Shown one piece after another: positions 1 through 11,100 of a DNA stretch of 64,000 bases. A program made the position numbers and the translations under genes. This DNA comes from Parietaria judaica (Eukaryota > Streptophyta > Magnoliopsida > Rosales > Urticaceae). The stretch is taken from assembly GCA_954871525.1 (NCBI GenBank), contig OX940871.1:24588586-24652585 (forward strand), written 5' to 3'. Position 1 is the first letter of the stretch. Every line of letters starts with the position of its first letter. The notes below the pieces were generated by a model that was not told where the DNA came from, made no database searches, and saw nothing but the letters and a program-made list of their open reading frames with translations.

Positions 1-128
1 GGTTACTGATTCAATAGCCTTTAAAGCTTATTAAAATAAATAACAATTATATTCATTTTTAAGTATTTTCGTGGTGTATATATGTACAATTTCTTTGGTT
101 TAAGGCTTAATTTTTTTGGTATGGGCAG

Positions 129-440
129 TCGGGATGCTGTAAACCGCCGTCGTACTGCGAGTTCGAGTACCGGAACGCGACGTTCTGGGTTCCGCCGAAG
201 GGCAGTCCAGCGGTGTCGGACTCGGACTGCAAGACGTGGAGCAACGAGCAGAAGACGCTGTGCTACTCGTGCAAGTCGTGCAAGGCGGGGGTGCTGTCCA
301 ACATCCGCAAGGAGTGGCGGCATCTGGCGGTGTTCAACAGCGTCGTCCTCGTCGTCCTCACCGTCATCTACTGCGCCGGCTGCTGCGCGACTCGCAACAA
401 CACCCGCTCCTCCCGCAAGCCCCGGCCCCACCCGGCGTGA
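129..440 (+). CDS. Tetraspanin, C-terminal exon (5' part outside window)
   Basis: This is the last coding exon of a plant tetraspanin, a four-pass membrane protein that organises membrane microdomains. The exon follows an AG acceptor at 127-128 and opens with SGCCKPPSYC, the plant tetraspanin GCCKPP signature of the large extracellular loop. Further loop cysteines follow (CKTW, LCYSCKSCKAG), then a last membrane helix around VFNSVVLVVLTVIYCAGCC and a short basic tail ending RPHPA before TGA. Plant tetraspanin genes typically have an intron just before SGCCKP, which fits bases 1-128 being intron. The start and the first three membrane helices lie before position 1. TET8/9 and TET12 types are all possible; neighbouring gene order favours the At5g23030 (TET12) position. 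The overlapping plus-strand frame of 124 codons is a shadow. Confidence 0.9.
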   Translation, partial: SGCCKPPSYCEFEYRNATFWVPPKGSPAVSDSDCKTWSNEQKTLCYSCKSCKAGVLSNIRKEWRHLAVFNSVVLVVLTVIYCAGCCATRNNTRSSRKPRPHPA

Positions 441-1628
441 TCGGCTCGTCAATTAGGCTTTGATTTATTCTTGGTTTTCGTTTTATAGGAGTGTATTGAT
501 CTCGTCCATAGTTGTGTTTGTTAGATTATGATAGTTGTAATTTATTATCAACGTTTGTACTTCAATTGTTGCTTTACTTATCTATTGCTAATTGATTCAG
601 TTTTGTTTTTGCATTTTCTATTGAATCGAGGGTTCTTTTTCTCTTGTTCTTGCTGGTAATTTTTTTTTTTTTACAAATCGGATATACATCAACCTAATAA
701 ATTCAACCGAATGACAAATAAAAATAAAAACTGATTTTAAATCTAATATACTGAATACACCAAATTTAAAATAAAAAATAAACTGATTTTTAAATCGATA
801 TATTGATCCTAATAAAAGTGAAGTCGAGACCTAACAAAAGAAGTAAACCTGAAGTGTCGCGGAACAAATAGGAAAGAAAACGATGTACCGGATTTTTAGC
901 AAAAAAAATTAAGATACTAACATTTTCCCATCACGTGTGTTTCTTATTATCTTTTCAATTTCCATCCAATTTAATACTTTCTGACGGAGTCGGGGCCGTA
1001 TCCGCACAAAAATAATAATCGATGAGCTATTTTTGTTATTTCTATTAAAAAAAATGTCAAATCCACGAAAATAAAAATAAAAATCGAGGGGCTCATGTAC
1101 ATATGATCATCATTTTCTTCTTAATAATTATGTCATTAAAGCTTCATAATATATTTTATTAATGACCGGACAAATGCAGTTAAAATTTCATTATTAACGC
1201 AACTAAATATCAAATACCATATATGTCCTAAATGTAAATTTTATCTTTCTTACATAGAGTATCCAATTTTCTTTATAAAAATATCGAAATGCAATATTTG
1301 GTCCATTGCCTATAAAAACCGAAATTTCCCGATAGTAGTTTTTTTGTAAAATCATTTATGTTATTTTTAAAATAATCGGTAAAAACGAGTTTGGTACTTT
1401 AAAATATAGTATTTGGTATATATTAGTAAAACCCCTGCCTAGTTAATTGGTCGAGATTTAGAGAAAGTTGAAACTTTGAGCTAATGAACGTGGCTATAAA
1501 GGCAAATGAATTTAAAGATTTCAAATCATTCTCTTTCTTTCATACTAGTTCACCCACAAAATTGTAACATCTAGATTCATCCAGTTTCCCAACTACAGTA
1601 AAGTAAGCAACTCAAATTTTGATTCAGT
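441..1628. other. Convergent intergenic region, no gene seen
   Basis: AT-rich DNA between the 3' ends of the tetraspanin (+) and CPP1-like (-) genes. It must hold both 3' UTRs. I see no open frame with family resemblance, no RNA gene and no clear transposon terminus. Confidence 0.6.
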
Positions 1629-3759
1629 TTACTTGAGGAAAGTGCAACCAAGAAACAGGAAGACATAGACCACTAGCGATGTCACGAGTTCGAGCGTCCA
1701 TGTCGGGTGTAAGAGAACTGTCGGGATGTTCGGAACCACGATAGATCCACACACCCACCCTGTCACCAAAGCTCCAAATCTGCAACAAAATAGTTTTGAG
1801 CATAAATCTTTGTTCGGAATGGAAAGCGTAAAGTGAACAAAGGATACGAACTATAAATTTCAATGATCGGACGAATGTTAAATGAGACTTACCCGATGAT
1901 GAAAGCTCTACCCAAGCTCTTCGTCTTCTCATTGAGGAAGTATATGCAAGCCGCCAAAGAAACCGCCACCTGCAATGTGGAGAACATCTCACTAAGTAAA
2001 TAACCAGACAATTTCACCGGTTACAAAATATTTGTATCAATATCACTGTTCCACATTGTTGATCCCGAATTATATTTCCTGACAAACCTGAAAAGCGGGT
2101 CCACCTTCAGCTGAGTTCATAATACTCCAGCCAGCCATGAATGCGAAGAGGAACAATCTTCTCAAGATAGTGTCCATCGGAGGAAATTCCACGAAACTGA
2201 GCAAGTTCTGAACCCACGGCGGCGACTCTTCCACTTGCTTCTTCAACCTCGTCTTCAAGTTGATTTTTGTCTTCTTCCTGTGCTGGAAGCTGGCCATCAG
2301 TATTTTCTCGAATGCGGCTTCGATAGACTCTTCACTTCTTTCGTGCCCAGAGTACTGCTGCAATAGAAAATTGCGTGATCCCCAAATCTCTTCCTCGGAA
2401 GCATCACGGGTTATACCAAGACGCTTGTACGCATCCCAAACTCTTATCCGAGGGAACTTGGAGACATTACCTGTTGATAAAGTGATGCAAATTACAGCAT
2501 ATACAATTTATCTTGTTTATGAATTTTTTTCTGAAAAGATATAAAGGGATGACATTAAAAAAAGCTCTTATAACTTTAGGTGTATTCGTTCTTTAAATTA
2601 ATTAAAATGACTTCATTATACAGATTATTAAACTTTAAAAGAGAGCAATAGTCCATACTTCGACTGTGATTTGATTTGTCCTCACCGTAAAAAGTCGTCA
2701 CAAGCAAAAAAAAAAAAAAATTACCTATCATCTACAAGCATATATGTCTCCAAACTTCGATTTTTATTTTTTATTTTTCAAACTGTAGTATCCAGGTATA
2801 CCCGACTACTAACCACAGGGCCTTAGCCTTATCGACCGGAAGACTACCCTAGTGGCCCCAATTGTTGGGTCCATGGGGAATCAAACCTAGGGCCTTAAAT
2901 ATTTGTTCTAATATAGGAAATTCATAAACAAAGAAGCTTCCAACTAACTTTTTCCTCATTCTTCTGCATCTTAACGTATGCCTTTAATCTTCCGATAAAG
3001 CAGTGCTTAATCCAAACTCCAAAATAATCACACAAACTAGCAGAAGCAAAGCAGTGTTATAACTTATGAAATATTGTGGCTGGCTGTTGATCCTAATGAA
3101 CTCTTTCTTTGTCTTTACAAATGATATTTAACCTTCGATGTATTTGATTAGAAATATTGCAGGTTTGGCAATGGCCACAATACATAAATAAATGAATAAA
3201 CATATTGAAAATGCTAATGAAAACTAAGGCCAGCCATCACGGCAGGACCCTACAAACTCAGGGCCGGCCCGGCTGATTCTGGGAGCTGCATTGGGGGGTT
3301 TTATCATTTCAAACAATTTGCATACTTTACGCCACTCTAAATTCTCCATGGCTGACTCGGAAAATCGACAGAAAAATCGATGTGCGAACACCACTTTCTT
3401 GATGAAAAGAAACCATCGAACCAATACAATAAACACATAAACCAATTTCCACATATTACCATCGAAATTGGAGTAAACAACGAACCCAAATCCAGAATGA
3501 AATGAATGAACGAGAAAAGTAATACAATTGAAATTACCTCCATAAGGCGTATCTAAAGTGCATTTAGGGCTTCCCAAGGCGACGCGATTTCTCTTCGGTG
3601 CTCCCAGAGGCGGACTGCGAAGAGGAAGACGAGAAGCATGAATCTTTCACGAATGGCAACATTTAACCTAGAAATCCAAGGGGAAACAAACGGAGAGTAC
3701 AGTCTGCGGCCGAGGAAAGGAGTGGAGAATTCAGGCTTGGAGAGAGTGAGCGAAGCCAT
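1629..3759 (-). CDS. CPP1: CPP1/CDF1-like chloroplast chaperone-like protein (DUF3353)
   Basis: The Arabidopsis homologue (At5g23040) is a plastid membrane J-like protein that stabilises protochlorophyllide oxidoreductase. Exons on the minus strand: 3538-3759 (containing a very short intron, see below), 2088-2470, 1893-1969, 1629-1779. Joined they give 259 aa, close to the family length. Residues 1-55 resemble a transit peptide ([11 protein letters not shown]..). Then come the conserved TPYGGNV and WDAYKRLGI, a J-like helical region without HPD (residues about 66-130, including [15 protein letters not shown]), the hallmark [20 protein letters not shown], and three to four membrane segments ([58 protein letters not shown]). 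Reaching the correct frame from the ATG at 3757-3759 requires removing a 53-nt piece (TCTAG|GTTAAATG...TTCGCAG|TCC) or a 77-nt alternative; otherwise exon 1 is frameshifted. The intron 2471-3537 contains repeat-like DNA. Confidence 0.85.
3259..3290. repeat. hAT-like terminus remnant in CPP1 intron
   Basis: The string CAGGGCCGGCCCGGCTG inside the 1.07-kb CPP1 intron looks like the GGGCCGGCCC terminus common in plant hAT elements. A related CAGAGCCGGCTC occurs at about 14515. No opposite end or target duplication was found, so this is only a remnant call. Confidence 0.3.
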
Positions 3760-5343
3760 GAACGCGAATCGGAAGAGCTCAGCTGAGAGAGAGAAACCAG
3801 AGATGGTTCGGTTTGTTCCGAGACGAGACGAGACGATAATGCATACGCAGCTACATGACGTCACTCTTTCTCTTTCATTTGACTTTTGTCTCTTCCAGTC
3901 CACGCATGTATCAAGAGTGATGTCGTAGAGGTTTTAATTGTCGTAGAGATGTAATGTCGTTTAGAAGATTGGCGGAACGCGTTGATTCGTTGTGTTTTCT
4001 ATTCCGTCTTCTTGATTCTAATATTCAATGACCTTGCCTCCTAACGGTTTTGGTATTAGAGCCGATCTCGGAATAAAAAAGCGTGACATAAGATTTCATG
4101 GCCCGATTTTTGGATTTTCATGACAGAGCAACGAGTTGTGACGATGCGGCAAGAGGCAATAATTGCGGCATTGGCGGTAAAGGTCGAAATCATAATCGAT
4201 ACAATCCCTTCCCAGACGCAAGGTTTGGGAATCGGGATCATCCAAGGAGGTAGTGTCGATGGTGGCGTAAAGGCATTGGAGCGACGCATGGCGGTGCTAC
4301 AAGGATCGCCAGACATAAATATGAGCACCAATGTGTTAAGAGACGACGTATAAATTTTGATGTTCCAACCTGTGAGGATTAGTTAAAAAAATGCCAAACA
4401 CGTGGGGAAACTTATAAATATATTTTAACGAGGATTAGAGGCACATACAAATAATCCCCGTTACTCCATCCAATATACACAATACAAAAAAATTAATTTT
4501 GCCCGATCGTGATAAAATAATTTTCAACACTTCAAAACTTGAATTTAATTAAGCCATAGAAACAACATTAAAATAGATAAACGTAGAAATGCGTACCTGG
4601 CAACTTGACGATTCTGTCTGCGCACTCTGATTCTGATCTTCAAGATTTGCGCCTCCTGCTCCATGATTTCTGTGAAAAATATAGCTCCCAAAAGTCCTCA
4701 AATGTATTCTTTAGAGCTTGATCGCCATGATGGTTGGGATCTCACTGAATAATCACTAAGCCGTAAAAGCAAAACACCAGGAATGATTTCCCTAGGGAAA
4801 TTCGAAGAAACTGAAATAGATAGAGATAGGGGGCGATTTTTTCTTGATATGAGGAGTGTGTTTTGTGGTTTATAGGTTCTCCTATTGATTGGAAACTGGT
4901 CCAACCACTTTTGAGAAAATCCTTTAATCACTTAAAGAGATTTTCTCAACCACTTGGAGATATTCACTCAAAGATTTGAATCTTAATTTTTTATTATTTA
5001 TTTAACTGGTTAAATCAAATAAGAACAAATCCAAGATTTAATCATTTTAAAAAATATCACATAAGATTCAAAAACTAAATCCCATATTATTTTCAAGATT
5101 TAAAAATCGCCATTATCGCTTAAAATATTTCAAAAAATATGTTATTAATATATTTAATAATTAATTCATTATTAATAACAAATATTAATAATTCAAAATT
5201 TATGCGACCTCTCTCTAACATACTCATGCATGTTAATGTGGTTTCTCATCTCAATCAGTCAATACGTCGTGAGTGTATGATATTTGGTATGTAAGATTTT
5301 GTGGAATTCGATCCTTAACGTTGCAAGCTCTCAATCACTCCGT

Positions 5344-5441
<98 letters not shown>

Positions 5442-6263
5442 GAGACGAGGTATTTGTTTTATAGAGGTTCGTCTCAATGCGATAGTTGACTACGTCCTCT
5501 GTTAGTTTATTGTGACAATGAACATGGACAGACAACTATAGGAAGAAAATCACGTCTCAGAAGAGAGAAAGGAGAGAAGTTGAGAAACTATAAGAAAAAC
5601 TCTCAAAGGACAAAAAGGTCGGATAGAAAGTTCTCGATGTATTCTCTCTGGGATCGTGTGTGTTGATCTGTGGCTGAGCTTGGTATTTAGAGGCTTCAAA
5701 TCTTCCCGTTGGACTCCCAGGAATCTTGGAGTCGTTCTTCTGAGCTGACCGGGATGACTGGCTCGTCTTGTTGACGCGTGTCCCATGACCGCACATTCTG
5801 CGGCGAGCTGGACTATTGACCAGATATATCGCTTAAAGGCTTTGACTTCGTGTTCCTGTTCTTCAGCTTAGTTTGAATTGTTGGGGCCGACTAGGAAATA
5901 TGACAGTTCTGCCCTTCTTCTTCTTAGTTAGCGACGGATAGCTTTTGGGCTTTGAGCCGGATATCTTCCTGTTCGTTGGGTCTTGTGACAGCCAGGCTTC
6001 CTTATGGGCTTTGGGCTTTGCAAGATGGGCTTTGGGCTTTGCAAGTGGGCCTCTGCTAATAATTATCTAGCCTTTAAAGCCTTTTGTTTTACCTAGTCAT
6101 AAATTTAATTAATTCATAACTTTATGCTTTATGTCGTATTAAAATAACGACGAATTTACACATCAACAATGCTCATATCTTAAAAAAAGTCAAAGTGAAA
6201 ATCCATGTGAAGTAGGCTCCTCAAGTAATAACTATCCATTTAAAAAAATTCTAGTAAAATAAT
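3760..6263. other. Intergenic, with degraded retroelement signals
   Basis: Between the 5' end of the CPP1-like gene and an LTR-like segment. Around 4052 there is GGTATTAGAGCC, one base off the tRNA-Met primer-binding motif of plant LTR retrotransposons, followed by a short open frame (4120-4353) that could be an eroded gag start. On the minus strand at about 4590-4663, a 23-codon ATG frame (MEQEAQILKIRIRV..) ends at a GTACGC donor but no second exon was found. The rest is AT-rich and unassigned. Confidence 0.4.
5347..5438. repeat. Compound (GT)n(AT)n microsatellite
   Basis: About 15 GT units run directly into about 30 AT units. Spurious frames of alternating Ile-Tyr and Thr-His come from it. 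Confidence 0.97.
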
Positions 6264-7081
6264 TGTTGGAACATTGTTGTTTTTATTATTTACGACGTGT
6301 ATTTAGGTTGACTTCTTTGTGTTTAATCTGTTGTCATATCTTATGGTATAACAGGTTAGTCAACAACATGTATCCAAACAGATTACGCATTTATTACAAA
6401 TATGCATATCCTCAGATAATGGAACGATTGAGCTGATATTTACCAAGGTAGCATACAAGGCCATGATCGAGGAATGATTACTTGTGATTGATATCTAACT
6501 GGAGATGATCATAACCAATATTTCTGGAAGTCTAGATATGGAAATAATGTTTTTTGGCTCCTCGTAACCATGTAGTTGAAGTTCAATACGACTACTCCCG
6601 CATTAGAAAACAAAAAATGTTTGAGAGAAGAAAACGATTGAGCTGATATTCCCCTGAATTGCATACAACTAGCACAAGCCCATAATCAAGGAATGATTGC
6701 TTGTGATTGATATCTAATTGGAGAAGATCATAGCCAATATTTATGGAAGTCTAGATATTGAAATAATGGTTTTTGTCTCCTCATGACCATGTAGTTGAAG
6801 TTCAATACGACTACTCCTTGCATTGCAGAAGAAAAACGTTCGAGAGAAGGTAATCGGTGATTCACTGTGACGTTAATAAGGGGATGTTCGCAACTGATTG
6901 GTACAAGGGGATCTTGCGATCATCAAGATCTCAAGTGCGGGATGTCAGGGCTAATTGTGTAAAGGGAGAGTTTTCTTTATGTTTTAGGTCTATATGTATT
7001 GTATTACGGTTTGTAATCATCTCTTCTAATATTTTGATTGATCAATCTGTGTTTGTACCCTGCATAAATAAATTATCAACA
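6264..7081. mobile_element. Candidate solo LTR (Copia-like) with internal duplication
   Basis: The segment starts TGTTGGAACA and ends TTATCAACA, the TGTTG...CAACA inverted ends typical of plant Copia LTRs, about 818 bp apart. Inside it two diverged direct copies of about 210 bp (6422-6630 and 6632-6849) share GATTGAGCTGATATT, TTGTGATTGATATCTAA and GTAGTTGAAGTTCAATACGA. No 5-bp target duplication is visible, so this may be a decayed solo LTR or a chance pairing of ends. Confidence 0.35.
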
Positions 7082-8188
7082 AAGGATAATATGAACTACG
7101 TTAACAAAAGTATCAATGTTCTTACTTTTTCTGCATGATCTACAGTTTCCATTTGTTTTACGCACAACACATTACACATATATATCTTGCTAAGACGCAA
7201 AAATATGACTGAACAAATTAAAAAATAAAAATAAAACACTTAACTTTGACACTTGTTTCCCTTCTTTATCTCAGTGACAATCGATCTTGCATGTCTTAAG
7301 CAAAATCCCAGCGTGTTTCAGTGATGAGACTTGTTTGAGAGTTTAAAGCCGTTAAAAACATATGGACAAAACTTAAACAAGTTTAGGAACAATTTTTTTT
7401 TAATAAAAAGGTTAGGGAAATGCCGCTTTTTTATTATTTTGGAAACTTATTCCCGAAATCCTTTAAATCAAGGTTATAAATGCCCTTTTTGATGCCGTTT
7501 CGCTCACTCCATTTTATGGGAATGCTGCCTGCCAGCGAAAATTTTAATGGAAAAGTCGAAAATAAAGGGATATGTCGCAAATGCCGCATAAATTTCACGG
7601 ACATGTCGCATACCGATGAAAATGTCAAAAAAATATTACAAGCACTCTATTATTATTACTATTAATCGGAATTTATGTTTAGTTACCAAATTAATGTTTG
7701 AAATATTATACTATTATTAAACATTTCCGAGGTTCTAGTCACGTGAAGTTGTAATATGCCTTTATAATACAAGTGAATTAAGCATTGAATTTAAATACTG
7801 GAGTTAAATAACAAGTAGAAAATCCCTCATCTAAATTTAATACCATGATAGGAAGTGGAAAATTCCATATCAAAAGATGGGATTCCCCCATGCACTTTTT
7901 GTCGTTTTTAGCTTGCAAACGACAGATGACACCTAAACTAATGTTTATTTTTTCGCGAAAAATTGGAAAACGACAATGAAAGCAAGTGGATTTTGTGCCG
8001 GCGTTTTCGTTTTAACGACATGACACCAAAATGTCGACGATATTTCCCGAAACATTGCACCATGCTTCAAATATTCCAACACCCTTCCCATAGCCACTGC
8101 GGCTTATTATAGTTAAGTCAACCTATTAAATATGAACATAACCCTATGAAAATTGGCTTCATATAAAAAAAGAAAAAAAAAAGTAGAT
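7082..8188. other. Intergenic 3' of AAE gene, no gene seen
   Basis: AT-rich DNA downstream of the AAE17/18-like stop codon. The part at 7430-7640 has repetitive ATGCCGC/ATGTCGC motifs resembling other dispersed repeats in the window (compare 31150-31340) but no defined ends. No supported coding region. Confidence 0.5.
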
Positions 8189-11100
8189 TCAAATCTTAGA
8201 GGTTTGGTACGGCTGTGTAAATTGGCGGCGCAGAATTCTCCTCATGACCTTGTTCGTTGCAGTTCTCGGAAGAGACGGGAGAGGCACAACACGGGAGACC
8301 TAACACAAGAATTATTGCATATGATTGACCTAACAATAAAGTTCTGCGCATGTAATGTCTTGTCGACTGAGTAGATAGATGTGTACCCTGAAGAGAGGAT
8401 TGAGTTTCTTTTGCACGGCCGAATTGAAAGACAGCCTTAACTGGTTTGGGTTGGGTGTGTCGGGGCTATGGGGATCCTTGAAGACGACGGCGATCACCAG
8501 TTGCTCAGGCCCACCGGAGGGCGGTGGAACCCCGATCGCAGCCGTCTCTAGGATGCTCACATCAACCTCGTTACAGATGCGCTCGATCTCCACCGAACTC
8601 ACCTGCAAATATGTATTTTTCTCAAACTTGAATCACAATTCTGGCACACAATGGTTAATATCATGATGTTTTTAGAGGTGACATGACATGAATACCTTGA
8701 TTCCTCCGAGATTCATGGTATCATCAGCCCTGCCATGTGCGCGGTAGTACCCGTTAGATGTGAGCTCAAACATGTCGCCATGCCTTCGCAAGACCTGCAC
8801 TATTAAACTCGTGAGAATCTCGAGCAACAAACCAAGCAAATACGGAGTGTGAGAAGAGCTAGAGCATGACCTTCCCATTCGACGACGTCATTCCCTTGAA
8901 ATACACATCGTAGTGATCAGCATTTAACAAAGTTCTGGAAGATCCAAACATGAGAGGACCGAGTGCTAATTCGCCAATCCCTGGTTTGTTTTTAGGCTTT
9001 CCAAAAGGATAGAAATGGGTTAGGACTAGTATCTTGACCGGAAAACCAGATATTTCATCATATTTTTTCATATAAAAGTCGATCTATGTTTCGTAACATA
9101 TTTTTACCATAAAGTCTATGATACTCGTGTTACGTGCCGTGACATTTCAATCTAGTTCTTGAATTTACAGTGTGACTAGTACTAGGCCTGTTTACATGGT
9201 CTTCATATTGGCTTTACTATTCAAAAAGACAGACCCTATTTTTGGTTTTTTCAAAATTGAAAACCTAAGACTTTATATTCAACTCTGGAAAATATTGTAC
9301 CAAATACGTCATTTGGACTTACATGCGGTCCCAATTTAAGTTTTATGGACCATGTGTTCGTATAAAATTAATATATCATAGGCAACTTTTATCGTTATTC
9401 GTAATAAATTTCAATTGTTCATTTACAATAATGCATTAATAAATTACTAGGTTCACTAACAGGTTATATAAAATAAATAGATATTAAGTATGTTAAGGTT
9501 AAACAAACACCTAATATGGTCACGTTAGACCGAAGACCTTGTTTTATGGATTGGTGTATCTACTATTCAATTTTCAGGGTCTTTCGTAACAATGTCTTTA
9601 GTCCTTGAATTCTACGTTTTGTTTTATTAATAGGCGTAACTGGTTCTTACAAGGGGATAGCCGTCAGTGCCGAGAATAAACAGACTGCATCCCATAGCTG
9701 GAGTACTGAAAGCCGCAAGTGACTGAGGTTGTAGCAACGAACCGGTGACGAAGCCACCACCGATCTCTGTACCACCACAATACTCGATGACAGGCTTGTA
9801 CCCTGCTCTTCCCATTAGCCACAAGTATTCCTCCACATTTGATGCTTCGCCGGTCGATCCAAAGCAACTGAAACGCAAAAACGGATACAGAAAAGGAACA
9901 AAGAAATCAGCTTGGCCATAAAGTTACCATTTTTGTGCATTAATGTAAGGTAAAGGTGCAACAACTACTGACCGAATAGAGGACCAATCATAGCCGCTAA
10001 CTGAATTGGTACTTTTCCAAGTCCTAACAATACTTGGAATCACACCAAGCATTGTTACCTTAGCGTCCTAGATATATAAATCACACGTGTTAAATTCATA
10101 AGAGAACGTCAATAGTGAGCCAATACAAAATGAAACCGTAGTACATATGTTGTACCCACACTATTATGTAAGGTAAATGTATTTTCTTTCATTGGGGGTA
10201 TTTTAGGTATAGTTTAATAAATGGTGTCTAAAAATATGTTTGGCGTATTCCAGGGTTAGTTTATCAATAAAGTGTTCTTGATTTCTCTTGAATTCTTGAT
10301 CCGGGTCCTACCAATCGAAACATGTGAGCTAGCTCCTATATTTTCTTTGCTAAAATGTAAGTACTATGTGAAACTAGATTTGCGCCTGCAAACATTATTT
10401 TTAACTTTATATCATGTAGTGCACGAGACCAATCAATATATGGAATCCATATTACTAAAGGGGAAAACGCATCTTATCGCCAGATGCCTTATAATTTATT
10501 TCATAACTTGTTTCAATAGTTTAATTTACTTGGCAACCATTTACCTGCACAAACTTGGCAAAGCCCGGCCCAAGAGGGGATCCGTTATATAGAGCGATTG
10601 AAGCCCCATTTAAGAGAGAAGCATAGACGAGCCAAGGGCCCATCATCCAACCAAGATTAGTAGGCCAAGCAACAGTATCGCCTTTCCGAATGTCCATGTG
10701 GCACCAAGCATCTGCAGCAGCTTTAAAAGGAGTTGCTTGGGTCCATGGAATTGCCTTGGGCTCCCCTAAACCAACAACCGAACCCAACTAAGATCACGAG
10801 ACTCATAGTGATATGAGAAATATAAAAATAACTTACTCGCTAATTTTTTTTAGAAAACTAAATTAGCATTGTACATCTAGACACCTGATACAGCCCGGGA
10901 TATCGATCTTGGTACAAGAGCCGTGTTTTATGTTTCTCGATGTCTGGACCACTCTCTCTCAAACCAAAACTCTTATTCTATAGAGTGTAGCTAAGACTAA
11001 AAAAACAATTAGGTTCAAAAATAAAGCTAATCAAGCTAATCAAACTAATCTGATTATTCCGATTCTCTGTTTATCGCCCCACACTGCTACGGTGTTCTGT

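Noticed and set aside
4120..4353. 77-codon frame after a primer-binding-like motif, possibly retroelement gag
   Set aside because: No LTR pair, zinc knuckle or pol sequence follows; too short to name.
4590..4663. Minus-strand ATG frame ending at a splice donor (MEQEAQILK..)
   Set aside because: No matching second exon or family resemblance found; could be chance.
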